Origin: Tropicimonas_B omnivorans
Lineage (GTDB): Bacteria; Pseudomonadota; Alphaproteobacteria; Rhodobacterales; Rhodobacteraceae
Assembly: GCF_031846565.1 (NCBI RefSeq)
Contig: NZ_JAVRHL010000001.1
Location: 496,001 to 560,000, forward strand
Reading direction: 5' to 3'
DNA length: 64,000 nt
Position numbers and translations under genes: made by a program
The notes under the pieces: generated by a model
The model's database searches: none
Told to the model about the DNA's origin: nothing
The model's input: only the letters and a program-made list of their open reading frames with translations
In this document: in pieces, positions 53,218-62,743 of the stretch
Position numbering within the stretch: position 1 is the stretch's first letter
Layout: each line of letters begins with the position of its first letter

Positions 53218-54011
53218 GCAACGGCGATCAGGATCACGCCGAGGACACAGCGGTAGATCACGTACGGGGTAAAAGAGACCGAGCGCAGCAGACGCATCAT
53301 AAGCGTCAGCGCGAGGAGGGCGGAGAGGAAGGCGAAGAGCGCCGCGATCCCGGCATCGGCCCAGAGGCCGGGCGCGGGGTGCCGCAGGGCCTTGGCGCCA
53401 ACGAGGGCGCCAGACGCGATGATCGTCGGGATCGACATGAGCATGGCGATCTTCGCCGCGCCGTGCCGGTCCATCCCGAGAAGCCTCCCGCCGGTGATTG
53501 TGATGCCGGAGCGGGAGGTGCCCGGGATCAGGGCGACGGCCTGCCACAGCCCCATGATCACCGCGCCGCGGATCGTCCAGTCCTCGGCGCTGCGTGTCAT
53601 TGGGGCCGTCTGGTCCGTCCAGTAGAGCAGAATGCCGAAGAGCAGCATCGCCCAGCCGATCACCGCCACGCTCCGCAGCGCCTCGTCGAGGCCGGTCGCG
53701 GACAGGAAGAGGCCGACGAGGATCACCGGCACCGTCGCCACGATCAGCAGAAGCGCCATCCTGGAGCCGTACGTGTCCGTCCGGCCGCGGACGAGGCGCG
53801 GAAGGCCGGCGAGAACCGCGGCCACATCCTTCCAGAAGTAGAGAATGACGGCGCCGAGCGTGCCCACGTGAACGGCGACGTCCAGCGCCTGCCCCTGATC
53901 GGCGAGCCCGGTCAGGCGGGGCAGCAGGATGAGGTGCCCGGAGGAGGAGACGGGAAGAAACTCCGTGATCCCCTGGATCAGGGCAACGATCAGAAGGTGA
54001 AACAGAGGCAT
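53208..54011 (-). CDS. uppP: Undecaprenyl-diphosphatase
   Basis: This 267-residue polytopic membrane protein of the BacA/UppP family recycles undecaprenyl diphosphate to the monophosphate carrier used for peptidoglycan and polysaccharide assembly. Active-site motifs are ALIQGITEFLPVSSSGHL near the N-terminus and the LIPGTSRSGITITGG segment in the second half. About eight membrane segments are apparent. The start at 54011 opens directly into the first helix; a frame continuing to 54281 is not supported. It is divergent from gltD. Confidence 0.95.
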   Translation of the reverse strand: MPLFHLLIVALIQGITEFLPVSSSGHLILLPRLTGLADQGQALDVAVHVGTLGAVILYFWKDVAAVLAGLPRLVRGRTDTYGSRMALLLIVATVPVILVGLFLSATGLDEALRSVAVIGWAMLLFGILLYWTDQTAPMTRSAEDWTIRGAVIMGLWQAVALIPGTSRSGITITGGRLLGMDRHGAAKIAMLMSIPTIIASGALVGAKALRHPAPGLWADAGIAALFAFLSALLALTLMMRLLRSVSFTPYVIYRCVLGVILIAVAYT

Positions 54012-54094
54012 GGCGATTCGCGTATCCGGAGGCAATCCCGCGCGTGATACAAGCCGAGTATGACAACAGGTAGGCCGCATAAGGGTATGTGCTA

Positions 54095-54163
54095 CTGACC
54101 TATTTCGCGGTAAATTCGCAGCGCGCCAGCGGTCGCGTGCCAAAAAACCTTCAAATAGGTCAG
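54095..54163. repeat. 11-bp perfect inverted repeat upstream of gltD
   Basis: CTGACCTATTT (54095-54105) and its exact complement AAATAGGTCAG (54153-54163) flank a 47-base spacer in the uppP/gltD divergent region. The right arm ends 66 bases before the gltD ATG. The arms could be two regulator sites in opposite orientation, or the two sides of a long RNA stem. Confidence 0.65.
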
Positions 54164-54228
54164 CATGGGTGACTTTATCTCCCCGCGGATCGGCTGTATC
54201 AGCGCTGAAGCCCACGGGAGGATTGTCC

Positions 54229-55665
54229 ATGGCTGACGACCGCATGCTGAAATTCGTGACCGTCCAGCGGCAGATGCCCACGAAGCGTCCGCCGGATCTG
54301 CGGCGGGACGACTTTGCCGAGATCTATTCCGAATTTGCGGACGATACCGCGGCCGAGCAATCCGGCCGGTGCAGCCAGTGCGGCGTGCCCTATTGCCAGA
54401 CGCATTGTCCGCTGCACAACAACATCCCCGACTGGCTCCGCCTGACCGCCCAGGGGCGGCTCAAGGAAGCTTACGAGATCAGCCAGTCCACCAATACCTT
54501 CCCGGAGATCTGCGGCCGGATCTGTCCGCAGGACCGTCTGTGCGAAGGAAACTGCGTCATCGAGCAGTCCGGCCACGGCACGGTCACCATCGGCGCGGTC
54601 GAGAAATACATCACTGACACCGCGTTCGACGAGGGTTGGGTGAAGCCCGTCTCCCCCGCTGTCGAGCGCGAGGAGAGCGTGGGCATCATCGGAGCAGGTC
54701 CGGGCGGCCTCGCCGCGGCAGACATGCTCCGCCAAGCCGGCATCCAGGTCACCGTCTACGACCGCTACGACCGTGCCGGCGGGCTGATGATCTACGGCAT
54801 TCCCGGCTTCAAGCTCGAGAAGGACGTCGTGATGCGGCGCAACCGTCTTCTCGAGGATGGCGGCGTGACCTTCCGCCTCAACTGCAACGTCGGCGAGGAC
54901 ATCAGCTTCGAGGAGATCCGGGACAGCCACGATGCGGTCCTGATCGCCACGGGCGTCTACAAGTCCCGCGGGCTTCAGGCGCCCGGCGTCGGAGCAAAGG
55001 GGATCGTCCGCGCGATCGACTATCTCACCGCGTCCAACCGCAAGAGCTTCGGGGACGATGTGCCGGAATACGAGAGCGGCGAGCTGAACGCGGAAGGTCG
55101 CAACGTGGTCGTGATCGGCGGCGGCGACACGGCGATGGACTGCGTCCGCACCGCGATCCGCCAGGGCGCCAAGAGCGTCAAGTGCCTCTACCGCCGGGAC
55201 AAGTCCAACATGCCGGGCTCGCAGCGCGAGGTTGCCAATGCCGAGGAAGAGGGCGTCCAGTTCGAATGGCTGACCGCACCCAAGGGCTTCTCGGGCGACG
55301 TGGTCGAGGGGGTCATGGTCAGCCGGATGCGCCTCGGTGCTCCGGACGCGACCGGCCGCCAGAGCCCCGAGATCATCGAGGGCGGTGACTATGTCGAGGA
55401 GGCCGACCTCGTCGTCATGGCGCTGGGGTTCGAGCCCGAGGAGCTGCCGACGCTCTGGGGCGAGGAGGCGCTTGAGGTTACCCGCTGGGGCACCATCAAG
55501 GCCAACTTCCGCACCCACGAAACCAGCCTGCCCGGCGTCTACGCGGTGGGTGACATCGTGCGGGGCGCCTCTCTCGTGGTCTGGGCGATCCGGGACGGGC
55601 GCGAGGCGGCGCAGGCCATGCTCGACCGCTTCGGCGCCGCCGCCACGGCCGTGGCCGCCGAATAG
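54229..55665 (+). CDS. gltD: Glutamate synthase (NADPH) small subunit
   Basis: This 478-residue flavoprotein passes electrons from NADPH to the large subunit. The N-terminal iron-sulfur region has CSQCGVPYCQTHCPLHN and CGRICPQDRLCEGNC. The FAD site is VGIIGAGPGGLAAADML and the NADPH site VVVIGGGDTAMDCVRTA. The C-terminal GVYAVGDIVRGASLVVWAI completes the fold. GGAGG lies 7 nt before the ATG. It precedes gltB, with one secreted-protein gene between. GltBD forms glutamate from glutamine and 2-oxoglutarate. Confidence 0.97.
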   Translation: MADDRMLKFVTVQRQMPTKRPPDLRRDDFAEIYSEFADDTAAEQSGRCSQCGVPYCQTHCPLHNNIPDWLRLTAQGRLKEAYEISQSTNTFPEICGRICPQDRLCEGNCVIEQSGHGTVTIGAVEKYITDTAFDEGWVKPVSPAVEREESVGIIGAGPGGLAAADMLRQAGIQVTVYDRYDRAGGLMIYGIPGFKLEKDVVMRRNRLLEDGGVTFRLNCNVGEDISFEEIRDSHDAVLIATGVYKSRGLQAPGVGAKGIVRAIDYLTASNRKSFGDDVPEYESGELNAEGRNVVVIGGGDTAMDCVRTAIRQGAKSVKCLYRRDKSNMPGSQREVANAEEEGVQFEWLTAPKGFSGDVVEGVMVSRMRLGAPDATGRQSPEIIEGGDYVEEADLVVMALGFEPEELPTLWGEEALEVTRWGTIKANFRTHETSLPGVYAVGDIVRGASLVVWAIRDGREAAQAMLDRFGAAATAVAAE

Positions 55666-55744
55666 CGCCACCCTTTTTCCCGGGCGGGCATGACGCGGCG
55701 CCCTGGCCTGTCTCTTTCCTCTTCTGTCCGAAGGGATCACGACG

Positions 55745-56479
55745 ATGACGATGTCTCGGCTCACGTGTCTTGGCGCTGCACTGCTCTGTGCGGGGCTCCC
55801 GGCCCTCGCGCCGACGCCGGCCCCCGCGCAGACCCCAGCGGTCCCGGAAGGCTGCGAAGCGGTCCTCTCCGTCCAGTCGCAGGGCTGCGCGGCGACGCTC
55901 TACTGGCGCTGCGAGAGCGCGCCCGAGGGCACGCTCTTTCAGGCCACCTACGGCGAGGAGGGGGCCAGGGCCGTCTCCGTTTTCGACGCGGAATTCCAGT
56001 GGCTCGATTCGCGCCACTTCGCTGATGGCGCCCAGGAGGTGCTTCAGCTCCCCGCCGAAGACCCGGCCTCACTCTCCGAGCTTCTCGAGGAGGGCCGGGA
56101 CAGCTACGAGTTCATCATCGAGGAAAGCGGTCCCGGCTACGAGCGGGAGATCATGCATCGCGGGTTCGACCAGCTGACCGGCAACACCCGCGAGATCGAC
56201 GGTGAGGAGCTTCTGGAGACCGAGTTCACCGCAACCGCAAGCGATCTCGGCACCGGCGAGGTGCTCTACAGCGTGTCCGGCCTCCAGTATGTCCTCGAGG
56301 ACGAGCGCCTGTTCCTCCTCGGAACGGAGGTGTTCGAGCAGGGCGGGCAGACGATCGAATCGAGCCTCGACCCCGTGCGCATCCGCCGTCCCGGCGAGGC
56401 GGGGTTCGGCGACGTCGTGCCGCGCTACGGCTGCGACGCCCCGGCGGACATCTCCTACCGCATCGAGGCGCTGCGATGA
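55745..56479 (+). CDS. Secreted protein of unknown function between gltD and gltB
   Basis: This 244-residue protein has a Sec signal peptide (MTMSRLTCLGAALLCAGLPA, cleavage probably after the AQ near residue 29). The mature protein is acidic and strand-rich, with cysteines in PEGCEAVLSVQSQGCAATLYWRCES and a lone C-terminal one in RYGCDAPADISY, consistent with two disulfides. No enzymatic motif is seen. AAGGG lies 9 nt upstream of the ATG. The same-strand position between two subunits of glutamate synthase suggests co-transcription but not a shared job. I do not recognise the family. Confidence 0.72.
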   Translation: MTMSRLTCLGAALLCAGLPALAPTPAPAQTPAVPEGCEAVLSVQSQGCAATLYWRCESAPEGTLFQATYGEEGARAVSVFDAEFQWLDSRHFADGAQEVLQLPAEDPASLSELLEEGRDSYEFIIEESGPGYEREIMHRGFDQLTGNTREIDGEELLETEFTATASDLGTGEVLYSVSGLQYVLEDERLFLLGTEVFEQGGQTIESSLDPVRIRRPGEAGFGDVVPRYGCDAPADISYRIEALR

Positions 56480-56626
56480 GCGCGCCTTGCACGGGCGGAC
56501 TGCCCGCCAGGTCCGGGACGGTCACCCACCGCAAGACAGACAGTTTCGCCTTCGCTGGCGACCACGCAAGACGGACCGAAGCAGAGACGTTCGCGACGTT
56601 CGATCCGACATTGGAAGGAGCCTGAC

Positions 56627-59600
56627 ATGAGCCACTTCGATCAATCCTGGGTCGAGACCGAGAGCGAAAAGCGCGCTCGCATGGCCGAGAAGAGCCTCTG
56701 GCGCCCGGAGCACGAGCACAGCTCCTGCGGCGTCGGTCTCGTCGTCTCCATCGACGGCTCCCGCTCCCGCGACGTGGTCCAGAAGGGTATCGACGCGCTG
56801 AAGGCGATCTGGCACCGCGGCGCGGTGGATGCCGACGGCAAGACCGGCGACGGCGCGGGCATCCACGTCCAGATTCCCGTCGCCTTCTTCCAGGATCAGA
56901 TCCGCCGCACGGGCCACGAGCCGCACGAGGATCAGATGATCGCCGTGGGACAGGTCTTCCTGCCGCGCACCGACTTCGCCGCGCAGGAAGTTTGCCGGAC
57001 CATCGTCGAGGCCGAGGTCCTGCGGATGGGCTATTACATCTACGGCTGGCGCCACGTCCCCGTGGAGATCGGCTGTCTCGGCGAGAAGGCCAACGCCACG
57101 CGGCCCGAGATCGAGCAGATCCTCATCTCCAACTCCAAGCACGTGGACGAGGAAACGTTCGAGCGGGAACTCTACGTCATTCGCCGCCGGATCGAGAAGG
57201 CGGCCGCCGCGGCCCGCGTCCACGATCTCTACATCTGCTCGCTGTCCTGCCGCTCGCTGATCTACAAGGGCATGATGCTCGCCGAGCAGGTGGCGGAGTT
57301 CTATCCCGACCTTCTCGACGAGCGCTTCGAGAGCGCCTTCGCGATCTACCACCAGCGCTACTCGACCAACACGTTCCCGCAATGGTGGCTCGCGCAGCCG
57401 TTCCGGATGCTCGCGCATAACGGCGAGATCAACACGCTCAAGGGCAACGTGAACTGGATGCGCAGCCACGAGATCCGAATGGCCTCCGGCACGTTCGGGG
57501 ACCTCGCTGAGGACATCAAGCCGATCATTCCGGGCGGCTCCTCCGACAGCGCCGCGCTCGATTCGGTGTTCGAGGTGCTGGTTCGCGCCGGCCGCTCGGC
57601 CCCCATGGCCAAGACGATGCTGGTGCCCGAGAGCTGGTCCAAGCAGGCGGTCGAGCTGCCCCAGGCGTGGCGCGACATGTACTCCTACGTGAACTCGGTC
57701 ATGGAGCCGTGGGACGGTCCGGCCGCGCTCGCGATGACCGATGGCCGCTGGGTCTGCGGCGGTCTCGACCGCAACGGCCTGCGCCCCATGCGCTACGTCG
57801 TGACCGGGGACGGCATCCTGATCGCGGGCTCAGAGGTCGGCATGGTGCCGACGGACGAGGCGACCGTGGTCGAGAAGGGCGCGCTCGGCCCCGGCCAGAT
57901 GATCGCCGTGGACATGACCGAGGGCAAACTCTTCCGCGACGAGGAGATCAAGGACACCCTCGCCGCCGCGCAGCCCTTCGGCGAGTGGGTCGGGAAGATC
58001 AACGAGCTGGACGAGACGCTGGCCGAGGTCGAGGAGAATCCGATCTTCGAGGGCGCGGACCTGCGCCGCCGCCAGCTCGCCGCGGGCTACACCATCGAGG
58101 AACTGGAGCAGATCCTGGCCCCGATGGCCGAGGACGCCAAGGAGAGCATCGCCTCCATGGGCGACGACACGCCCTCGGCTGTCCTGTCCGAGAAGTACCG
58201 CCCGCTCAGCCACTTCTTCCGGCAGAGCTTCAGCCAGGTCACCAACCCGCCGATCGACAGCCTGCGCGAGTTCCGCGTCATGAGCCTGAAGACGCGGTTC
58301 GGAAACCTCAAGAACGTGCTGGACGAGAGCTCGGCCCAGACAGAGATCATCGTCCTCGACAGCCCCTTCGTCGGCAACTCGCAATTCGACCGGCTGGTCG
58401 AGATGTTCTCCTCCGAGATGGTCGAGATCGACTGTACGTTCCCCGCCGGCGGTGGCGCGGGCGAGTTGCGTCGCCACCTCGACCGGATCCGCTCCGAGGC
58501 GGAGGATGCCGTGCGCTCCGGCGCCGGGCACCTCGTCCTGACCGACCACGCACAGGGCGAGGAGCGCGTCGCGATGCCGATGATCCTCGCGACGAGCGCG
58601 GTGCATTCGTGGCTGACGGCGAAGGGCCTCCGCACCTTCACCTCCGTGAACGTGCGCTCCGCCGAGTGCATCGATCCGCATTACTTCGCCGTGCTGGTCG
58701 GCTGCGGCGCCACGACGGTGAACGCCTACCTCGCCGAGGACAGTCTCGCGGACCGGATCGGACGCGGGCTACTCGACATGACCCTGACCGAAGCGGTCGG
58801 GCGCTACCGCAAGGCCATCGACCAGGGCCTTCTGAAGATCATGGCGAAGATGGGGATCTCGGTGATCTCCTCCTATCGCGGCGGTCTGAACTTCGAGGCG
58901 GTGGGCCTCTCGCGCGCGATGGTCGCCGAGTTCTTCCCCGGCATGCTCTCCCGCATCAGCGGCATCGGCGTGGCCGGGATCCAGCGCAAGGTGGAGGCGG
59001 TGCACCGCCTCGGCTTCGGTGGCGGCTCGGACATCCTTCCCATCGGCGGCTTCTACAAGTCCCGCCGGTCGGGGGAGACGCATGCCTGGGAAGCGACGAC
59101 GATGCACATGCTGCAATCGGCCTGCGACCGCGCCTCCTTCGAACTCTGGAAGCAGTACTCCGCGAAGATCCGCGCGACCGCACCGATCCACCTGAGGGAC
59201 CTTCTCGACTTCAAGCCGCTCGGCAAGCCGGTCGCGCTCGACGAGGTCGAGAGCATCACCTCGATCCGCAAGCGCTTCGTGACGCCGGGCATGTCCCTGG
59301 GCGCGCTGTCTCCCGAGGCCCACAAGACGCTGAACGTCGCGATGAACCGCATCGGAGCCAAGTCCGACAGCGGCGAGGGCGGCGAGGATCCGGCGCATTT
59401 CGTGCCCGAGGCGAACGGGGACAACCCCTCCGCCAAGATCAAGCAGGTCGCGTCCGGCCGCTTCGGCGTGACGGCGGAGTACCTCAACCAGTGCGAGGAA
59501 CTGGAGATCAAGGTCGCACAGGGCGCCAAGCCCGGCGAGGGTGGCCAGCTCCCGGGGATGAAGGTCACGAAGCTGATCGCCAAGCTGCGGCATTCGACTC

Positions 59601-61165
59601 CGGGGGTCATGCTGATCTCCCCGCCGCCGCACCACGACATCTACTCCATCGAGGACCTTGCGCAGCTCATCTACGACCTCAAGCAGATCAACCCGCGCTG
59701 CAAGGTCACGGTGAAACTCGTCGCCTCGTCCGGGGTCGGCACGATCGCGGCGGGCGTGGCCAAGGCGAAGGCGGACGTCATTCTCATCTCGGGCCATAAC
59801 GGCGGCACGGGGGCGTCGCCGGCGACCTCGATCAAGTATGCCGGCCTGCCGTGGGAAATGGGCCTGACCGAGGCGCACCAGGTCCTCGCGATGAACAACC
59901 TGCGCTCCCGCGTGACACTGCGCACCGATGGCGGCCTGCGCACCGGGCGGGACATCGTGATGGCGGCGATGATGGGCGCCGAGGAATACGGCATCGGCAC
60001 CGCTGCGCTCATCGCCATGGGCTGCATCATGGTCCGGCAGTGTCAGTCGAACACCTGCCCGGTGGGGGTCTGCACACAGGACGAGCGGCTGCGGTCGAAG
60101 TTCACCGGCAACGCGGACAAGGTGGTGAACCTCATCACCTTCTACGCCCAGGAGGTGCGCGAGGTGCTCGCGTCCATCGGTGCGCGCAGCCTCGATGACG
60201 TGATCGGGCGGGCGGATCTTCTGACCCAGGTCAGCCGCGGCTCCGCCCATCTCGACGATCTGGACCTCAACCCGCTCCTGATCACCGTCGACGGCGCCAA
60301 GGACATCACCTACGACCGGACGCGCGCGCGCAACCCGGTGATGGACACGCTCGACGCCGCTATCGTCAAGGATGCCGCCCGCTTCCTCGAGGACGGTGAG
60401 AAGATGCAGCTCTCCTACGCGGTGCAGAACACGCAGCGCACGGTGGGCACGCGTGTCTCCAGCCACATCGTCCGCAAGTTCGGGATGCGCAATTCGCTCC
60501 AGCCGGACCACCTGACGGTCAAGCTCAAGGGCAGCGCGGGCCAGTCCCTCGGCGCGTTCGGCGCGCCGGGCCTCAAGATCGTGGTCGAGGGCGATGCCAA
60601 CGACTATGTCGGCAAGGGTCTGTCCGGCGGCACGGTCGTGGTGCGTCCGGCGATGAACTCTCCCCTGAAGGCGGACGAGAACGTCATCATCGGCAATACC
60701 GTGCTTTACGGGGCGACTGAGGGCGTCCTCTTCGCCTCCGGCCGGGCCGGCGAGCGCTTCGCGGTCCGCAACTCCGGCGCCCACGTGGTGATCGAGGGCT
60801 GCGGCTCCAACGGCTGCGAGTACATGACCGGCGGGATCGCCGTGATCCTCGGCGGGATCGGGGCCAACTTCGGCGCCGGCATGACCGGCGGGATGGCGTA
60901 TCTCTACGATCCGAAGGGCGAGGCGCAGGCCATGATGAACATGGAAACGCTGGTCACGTGCCCGGTAACGGTTGCCGAATGGGAGGCCGAACTCAAGGGC
61001 CTCATCGAGCGCCACCAGCTCGAGACCGGCAGTCAGCGGGCCGGGGAGATCCTGCGTCACTGGAGCGACGAGCTGCCGAACTTCCTGCAGGTCTGCCCGA
61101 AGGAAATGCTGGTTCACATTCCGCACCCGCTGTCGCTCGAGCAGGGCGCGATCCCCGCGGAGTGA
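56627..61165 (+). CDS. gltB: Glutamate synthase (NADPH) large subunit
   Basis: This 1512-residue enzyme has four domains: an N-terminal class-II glutamine amidotransferase, a central domain, an FMN-binding synthase domain and a C-terminal beta-helix. The precursor is processed before Cys34 (HSSCGVGLVV), the amidotransferase nucleophile. The FMN/synthase part includes KLVASSGVGTIAAGVAKA and ISGHNGGTGASP. The 3Fe-4S ligands lie in CIMVRQCQSNTC (C-x5-C-x4-C). The C-terminal beta-helix contains GGTVVVRP and MTGGIAVILGGIGANFGAG. GGAAGGAG precedes the ATG. It works with GltD. Confidence 0.98.
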   Translation: MSHFDQSWVETESEKRARMAEKSLWRPEHEHSSCGVGLVVSIDGSRSRDVVQKGIDALKAIWHRGAVDADGKTGDGAGIHVQIPVAFFQDQIRRTGHEPHEDQMIAVGQVFLPRTDFAAQEVCRTIVEAEVLRMGYYIYGWRHVPVEIGCLGEKANATRPEIEQILISNSKHVDEETFERELYVIRRRIEKAAAAARVHDLYICSLSCRSLIYKGMMLAEQVAEFYPDLLDERFESAFAIYHQRYSTNTFPQWWLAQPFRMLAHNGEINTLKGNVNWMRSHEIRMASGTFGDLAEDIKPIIPGGSSDSAALDSVFEVLVRAGRSAPMAKTMLVPESWSKQAVELPQAWRDMYSYVNSVMEPWDGPAALAMTDGRWVCGGLDRNGLRPMRYVVTGDGILIAGSEVGMVPTDEATVVEKGALGPGQMIAVDMTEGKLFRDEEIKDTLAAAQPFGEWVGKINELDETLAEVEENPIFEGADLRRRQLAAGYTIEELEQILAPMAEDAKESIASMGDDTPSAVLSEKYRPLSHFFRQSFSQVTNPPIDSLREFRVMSLKTRFGNLKNVLDESSAQTEIIVLDSPFVGNSQFDRLVEMFSSEMVEIDCTFPAGGGAGELRRHLDRIRSEAEDAVRSGAGHLVLTDHAQGEERVAMPMILATSAVHSWLTAKGLRTFTSVNVRSAECIDPHYFAVLVGCGATTVNAYLAEDSLADRIGRGLLDMTLTEAVGRYRKAIDQGLLKIMAKMGISVISSYRGGLNFEAVGLSRAMVAEFFPGMLSRISGIGVAGIQRKVEAVHRLGFGGGSDILPIGGFYKSRRSGETHAWEATTMHMLQSACDRASFELWKQYSAKIRATAPIHLRDLLDFKPLGKPVALDEVESITSIRKRFVTPGMSLGALSPEAHKTLNVAMNRIGAKSDSGEGGEDPAHFVPEANGDNPSAKIKQVASGRFGVTAEYLNQCEELEIKVAQGAKPGEGGQLPGMKVTKLIAKLRHSTPGVMLISPPPHHDIYSIEDLAQLIYDLKQINPRCKVTVKLVASSGVGTIAAGVAKAKADVILISGHNGGTGASPATSIKYAGLPWEMGLTEAHQVLAMNNLRSRVTLRTDGGLRTGRDIVMAAMMGAEEYGIGTAALIAMGCIMVRQCQSNTCPVGVCTQDERLRSKFTGNADKVVNLITFYAQEVREVLASIGARSLDDVIGRADLLTQVSRGSAHLDDLDLNPLLITVDGAKDITYDRTRARNPVMDTLDAAIVKDAARFLEDGEKMQLSYAVQNTQRTVGTRVSSHIVRKFGMRNSLQPDHLTVKLKGSAGQSLGAFGAPGLKIVVEGDANDYVGKGLSGGTVVVRPAMNSPLKADENVIIGNTVLYGATEGVLFASGRAGERFAVRNSGAHVVIEGCGSNGCEYMTGGIAVILGGIGANFGAGMTGGMAYLYDPKGEAQAMMNMETLVTCPVTVAEWEAELKGLIERHQLETGSQRAGEILRHWSDELPNFLQVCPKEMLVHIPHPLSLEQGAIPAE

Positions 61166-61202
61166 GCGGCCCGGAGACCGTGCGTTCGATTGCATGACGA
61201 AC

Positions 61203-61236
61203 AATCCCCCCGCAGGCAGCTGCGGGGGGATTTTTT
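61203..61236 (+). terminator. Intrinsic terminator of gltB
   Basis: A perfect 12-bp stem (61203-61214 with 61221-61232, AATCCCCCCGCA and its complement) has a 6-nt loop and runs into TTTTTT (61231-61236). It lies 38 bases after the gltB stop. Confidence 0.92.
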
Positions 61237-61335
61237 ATCAGGGGGGGGGGAGGTGCCGGCCGCCTGGGCCGGGGTGTGTGCCGCCGCCCCGCCGCCGCCA
61301 ACCAGTGAAGCGGGCGGCGTGCGGGCGTCGGCGCC

Positions 61336-62706
61336 CTAGTAGCTGTGCTCGGCGTAGATGCGGGACAGATCGCCGTCCCAGGGGCCCTCGTATTCCGCCA
61401 GAAGCTCGTCCGCCGGCGTGCGGCCCGTCTCGACGCTTTCGCGCAGGGCATTGAGGAAATGCGTTTCGTCGGGAATGAGCCCGCCCGAGCCGGTCCTGCC
61501 GCGGGCGCGCAGGCCCCCTTCGGCGATGTCCACGGCGGCGCGCGCCAGGTCGTGCAGCTTGACGCCGTTCGCCTCGCCCTGGAGGCCGTCGACCGACGCC
61601 GCGATGCGCAGGGCCTGCCGCGTCTCCTCGTCGAGGTCCTTCACGAGATCCCAAGCCGCATCGAGAGCGCCCTGGTCGTAGAGAAGGCCGACCCAGAATG
61701 CGGGCAGCGCGCAGAGCCGCCGCCACGGGCCGCCATCGGCCCCGCGCATCTCGATGAACTTCTTGAGGCGGACCTCGGGGAAAAGCGTCGTCAGATGGTC
61801 GGCCCAGTCCGACAGGGTCGGCTTCTCGCCCGGCAGCGCCGGCAGCTCGCCCTTCAGGAAATCGCGGAAGGACTGGCCGAGCGCGTCGATATACTGTCCG
61901 TCGCGATAGACGAAGTACATCGGCACATCGAGCGCGTAATCCGCATAGGCCTCGAAGCCGAAGCCTTCGTCGAAGGCAAAGGGCAGCATTCCGGTCCGCG
62001 CGGGGTCGAGGTCCCGCCAGATTCGGCTCCGCCAGCTCTTGTGCCCGTTGGGCTGCCCATCGAAGAACGGTGAATTCGCGAAGAGCGCGGTGGCGACCGG
62101 CTGAAGCGCGAGGCCGACGCGCATCTTGCGGACCATGTCGGCTTCGGAGGCGAAGTCGAGATTCACCTGAACCGTGCAGGTGCGATACATCATCTGCGTG
62201 CCGTGCGTGCCGACCTCGCCCATGTAGCGGGTCATCAGCTTGTAGCGGCCCTTGGGCATCATGTGCATCTGTTCGTGCGCCCACTCGGGCGCGGCGCCGA
62301 GGCCGATGAAGCCGATGCCGATCTCGTCAGCCACGCTCTTCACCTGCGCGAGGTGATCGTTCACCTCGTCGCAGGTCTCGTGGATGGTGCGGAGCGGCGC
62401 GCCGGACAGCTCGAACTGCCCGCCCGGCTCGAGGGAGACGTTTGCGCCGTCCTTCTCCAGCCCGATGAGCTTTCCGGCCTCCTCGACCGGGGACCAGCCG
62501 AAGCGGTCCCGCAGGCCCTCCAGCATGGCACGGATGGAGCGGTCGCCCTCGTAGGGCAGGGGCAGGTGATTGTCCCGGCAATAGCCGAACTTCTCGTGCT
62601 CGGTACCGATGCGCCAGTCGTCCTTCGGCTTGCAACCTGATTCGAGATAGGACGCGAGCTGGTCGAAGGACTCGATCGGTCCGCCCCCGGATTGTGGTAT
62701 GGACAT
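61336..62706 (-). CDS. gshA: Glutamate-cysteine ligase, plant/alphaproteobacterial type
   Basis: This 456-residue ligase makes gamma-glutamylcysteine, the first step of glutathione synthesis. It belongs to the GCS2/plant-like class: IGTEHEKFGY at about 33-42, LEPGGQFELSGAPLRTIHET, MYRTCTVQVNLDFASE, ANSPFFDGQPNGHKSWRSRIW and FIEMRGADGGPW. The length is typical. It lies next to gltB, which supplies glutamate, but the two are convergent and separated by a terminator. Downstream of the stop lies a G10 tract at 61241-61250. Confidence 0.95.
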   Translation of the reverse strand: MSIPQSGGGPIESFDQLASYLESGCKPKDDWRIGTEHEKFGYCRDNHLPLPYEGDRSIRAMLEGLRDRFGWSPVEEAGKLIGLEKDGANVSLEPGGQFELSGAPLRTIHETCDEVNDHLAQVKSVADEIGIGFIGLGAAPEWAHEQMHMMPKGRYKLMTRYMGEVGTHGTQMMYRTCTVQVNLDFASEADMVRKMRVGLALQPVATALFANSPFFDGQPNGHKSWRSRIWRDLDPARTGMLPFAFDEGFGFEAYADYALDVPMYFVYRDGQYIDALGQSFRDFLKGELPALPGEKPTLSDWADHLTTLFPEVRLKKFIEMRGADGGPWRRLCALPAFWVGLLYDQGALDAAWDLVKDLDEETRQALRIAASVDGLQGEANGVKLHDLARAAVDIAEGGLRARGRTGSGGLIPDETHFLNALRESVETGRTPADELLAEYEGPWDGDLSRIYAEHSY

Positions 62707-62743
62707 GACGCGCAGCTCCCGGGTCGTCGCGATGGCTAGGGTC

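Noticed and set aside
56480..56626. Possible hairpin CGGGC/GCCCG before gltB
   Set aside because: The arms are only 5 bp, with no T-tract, so it is not distinguishable from chance in GC-rich DNA.
58769..61204. 811-residue open frame antisense to gltB
   Set aside because: No domain or ribosome site is seen, and GltB motifs occupy the plus strand throughout.
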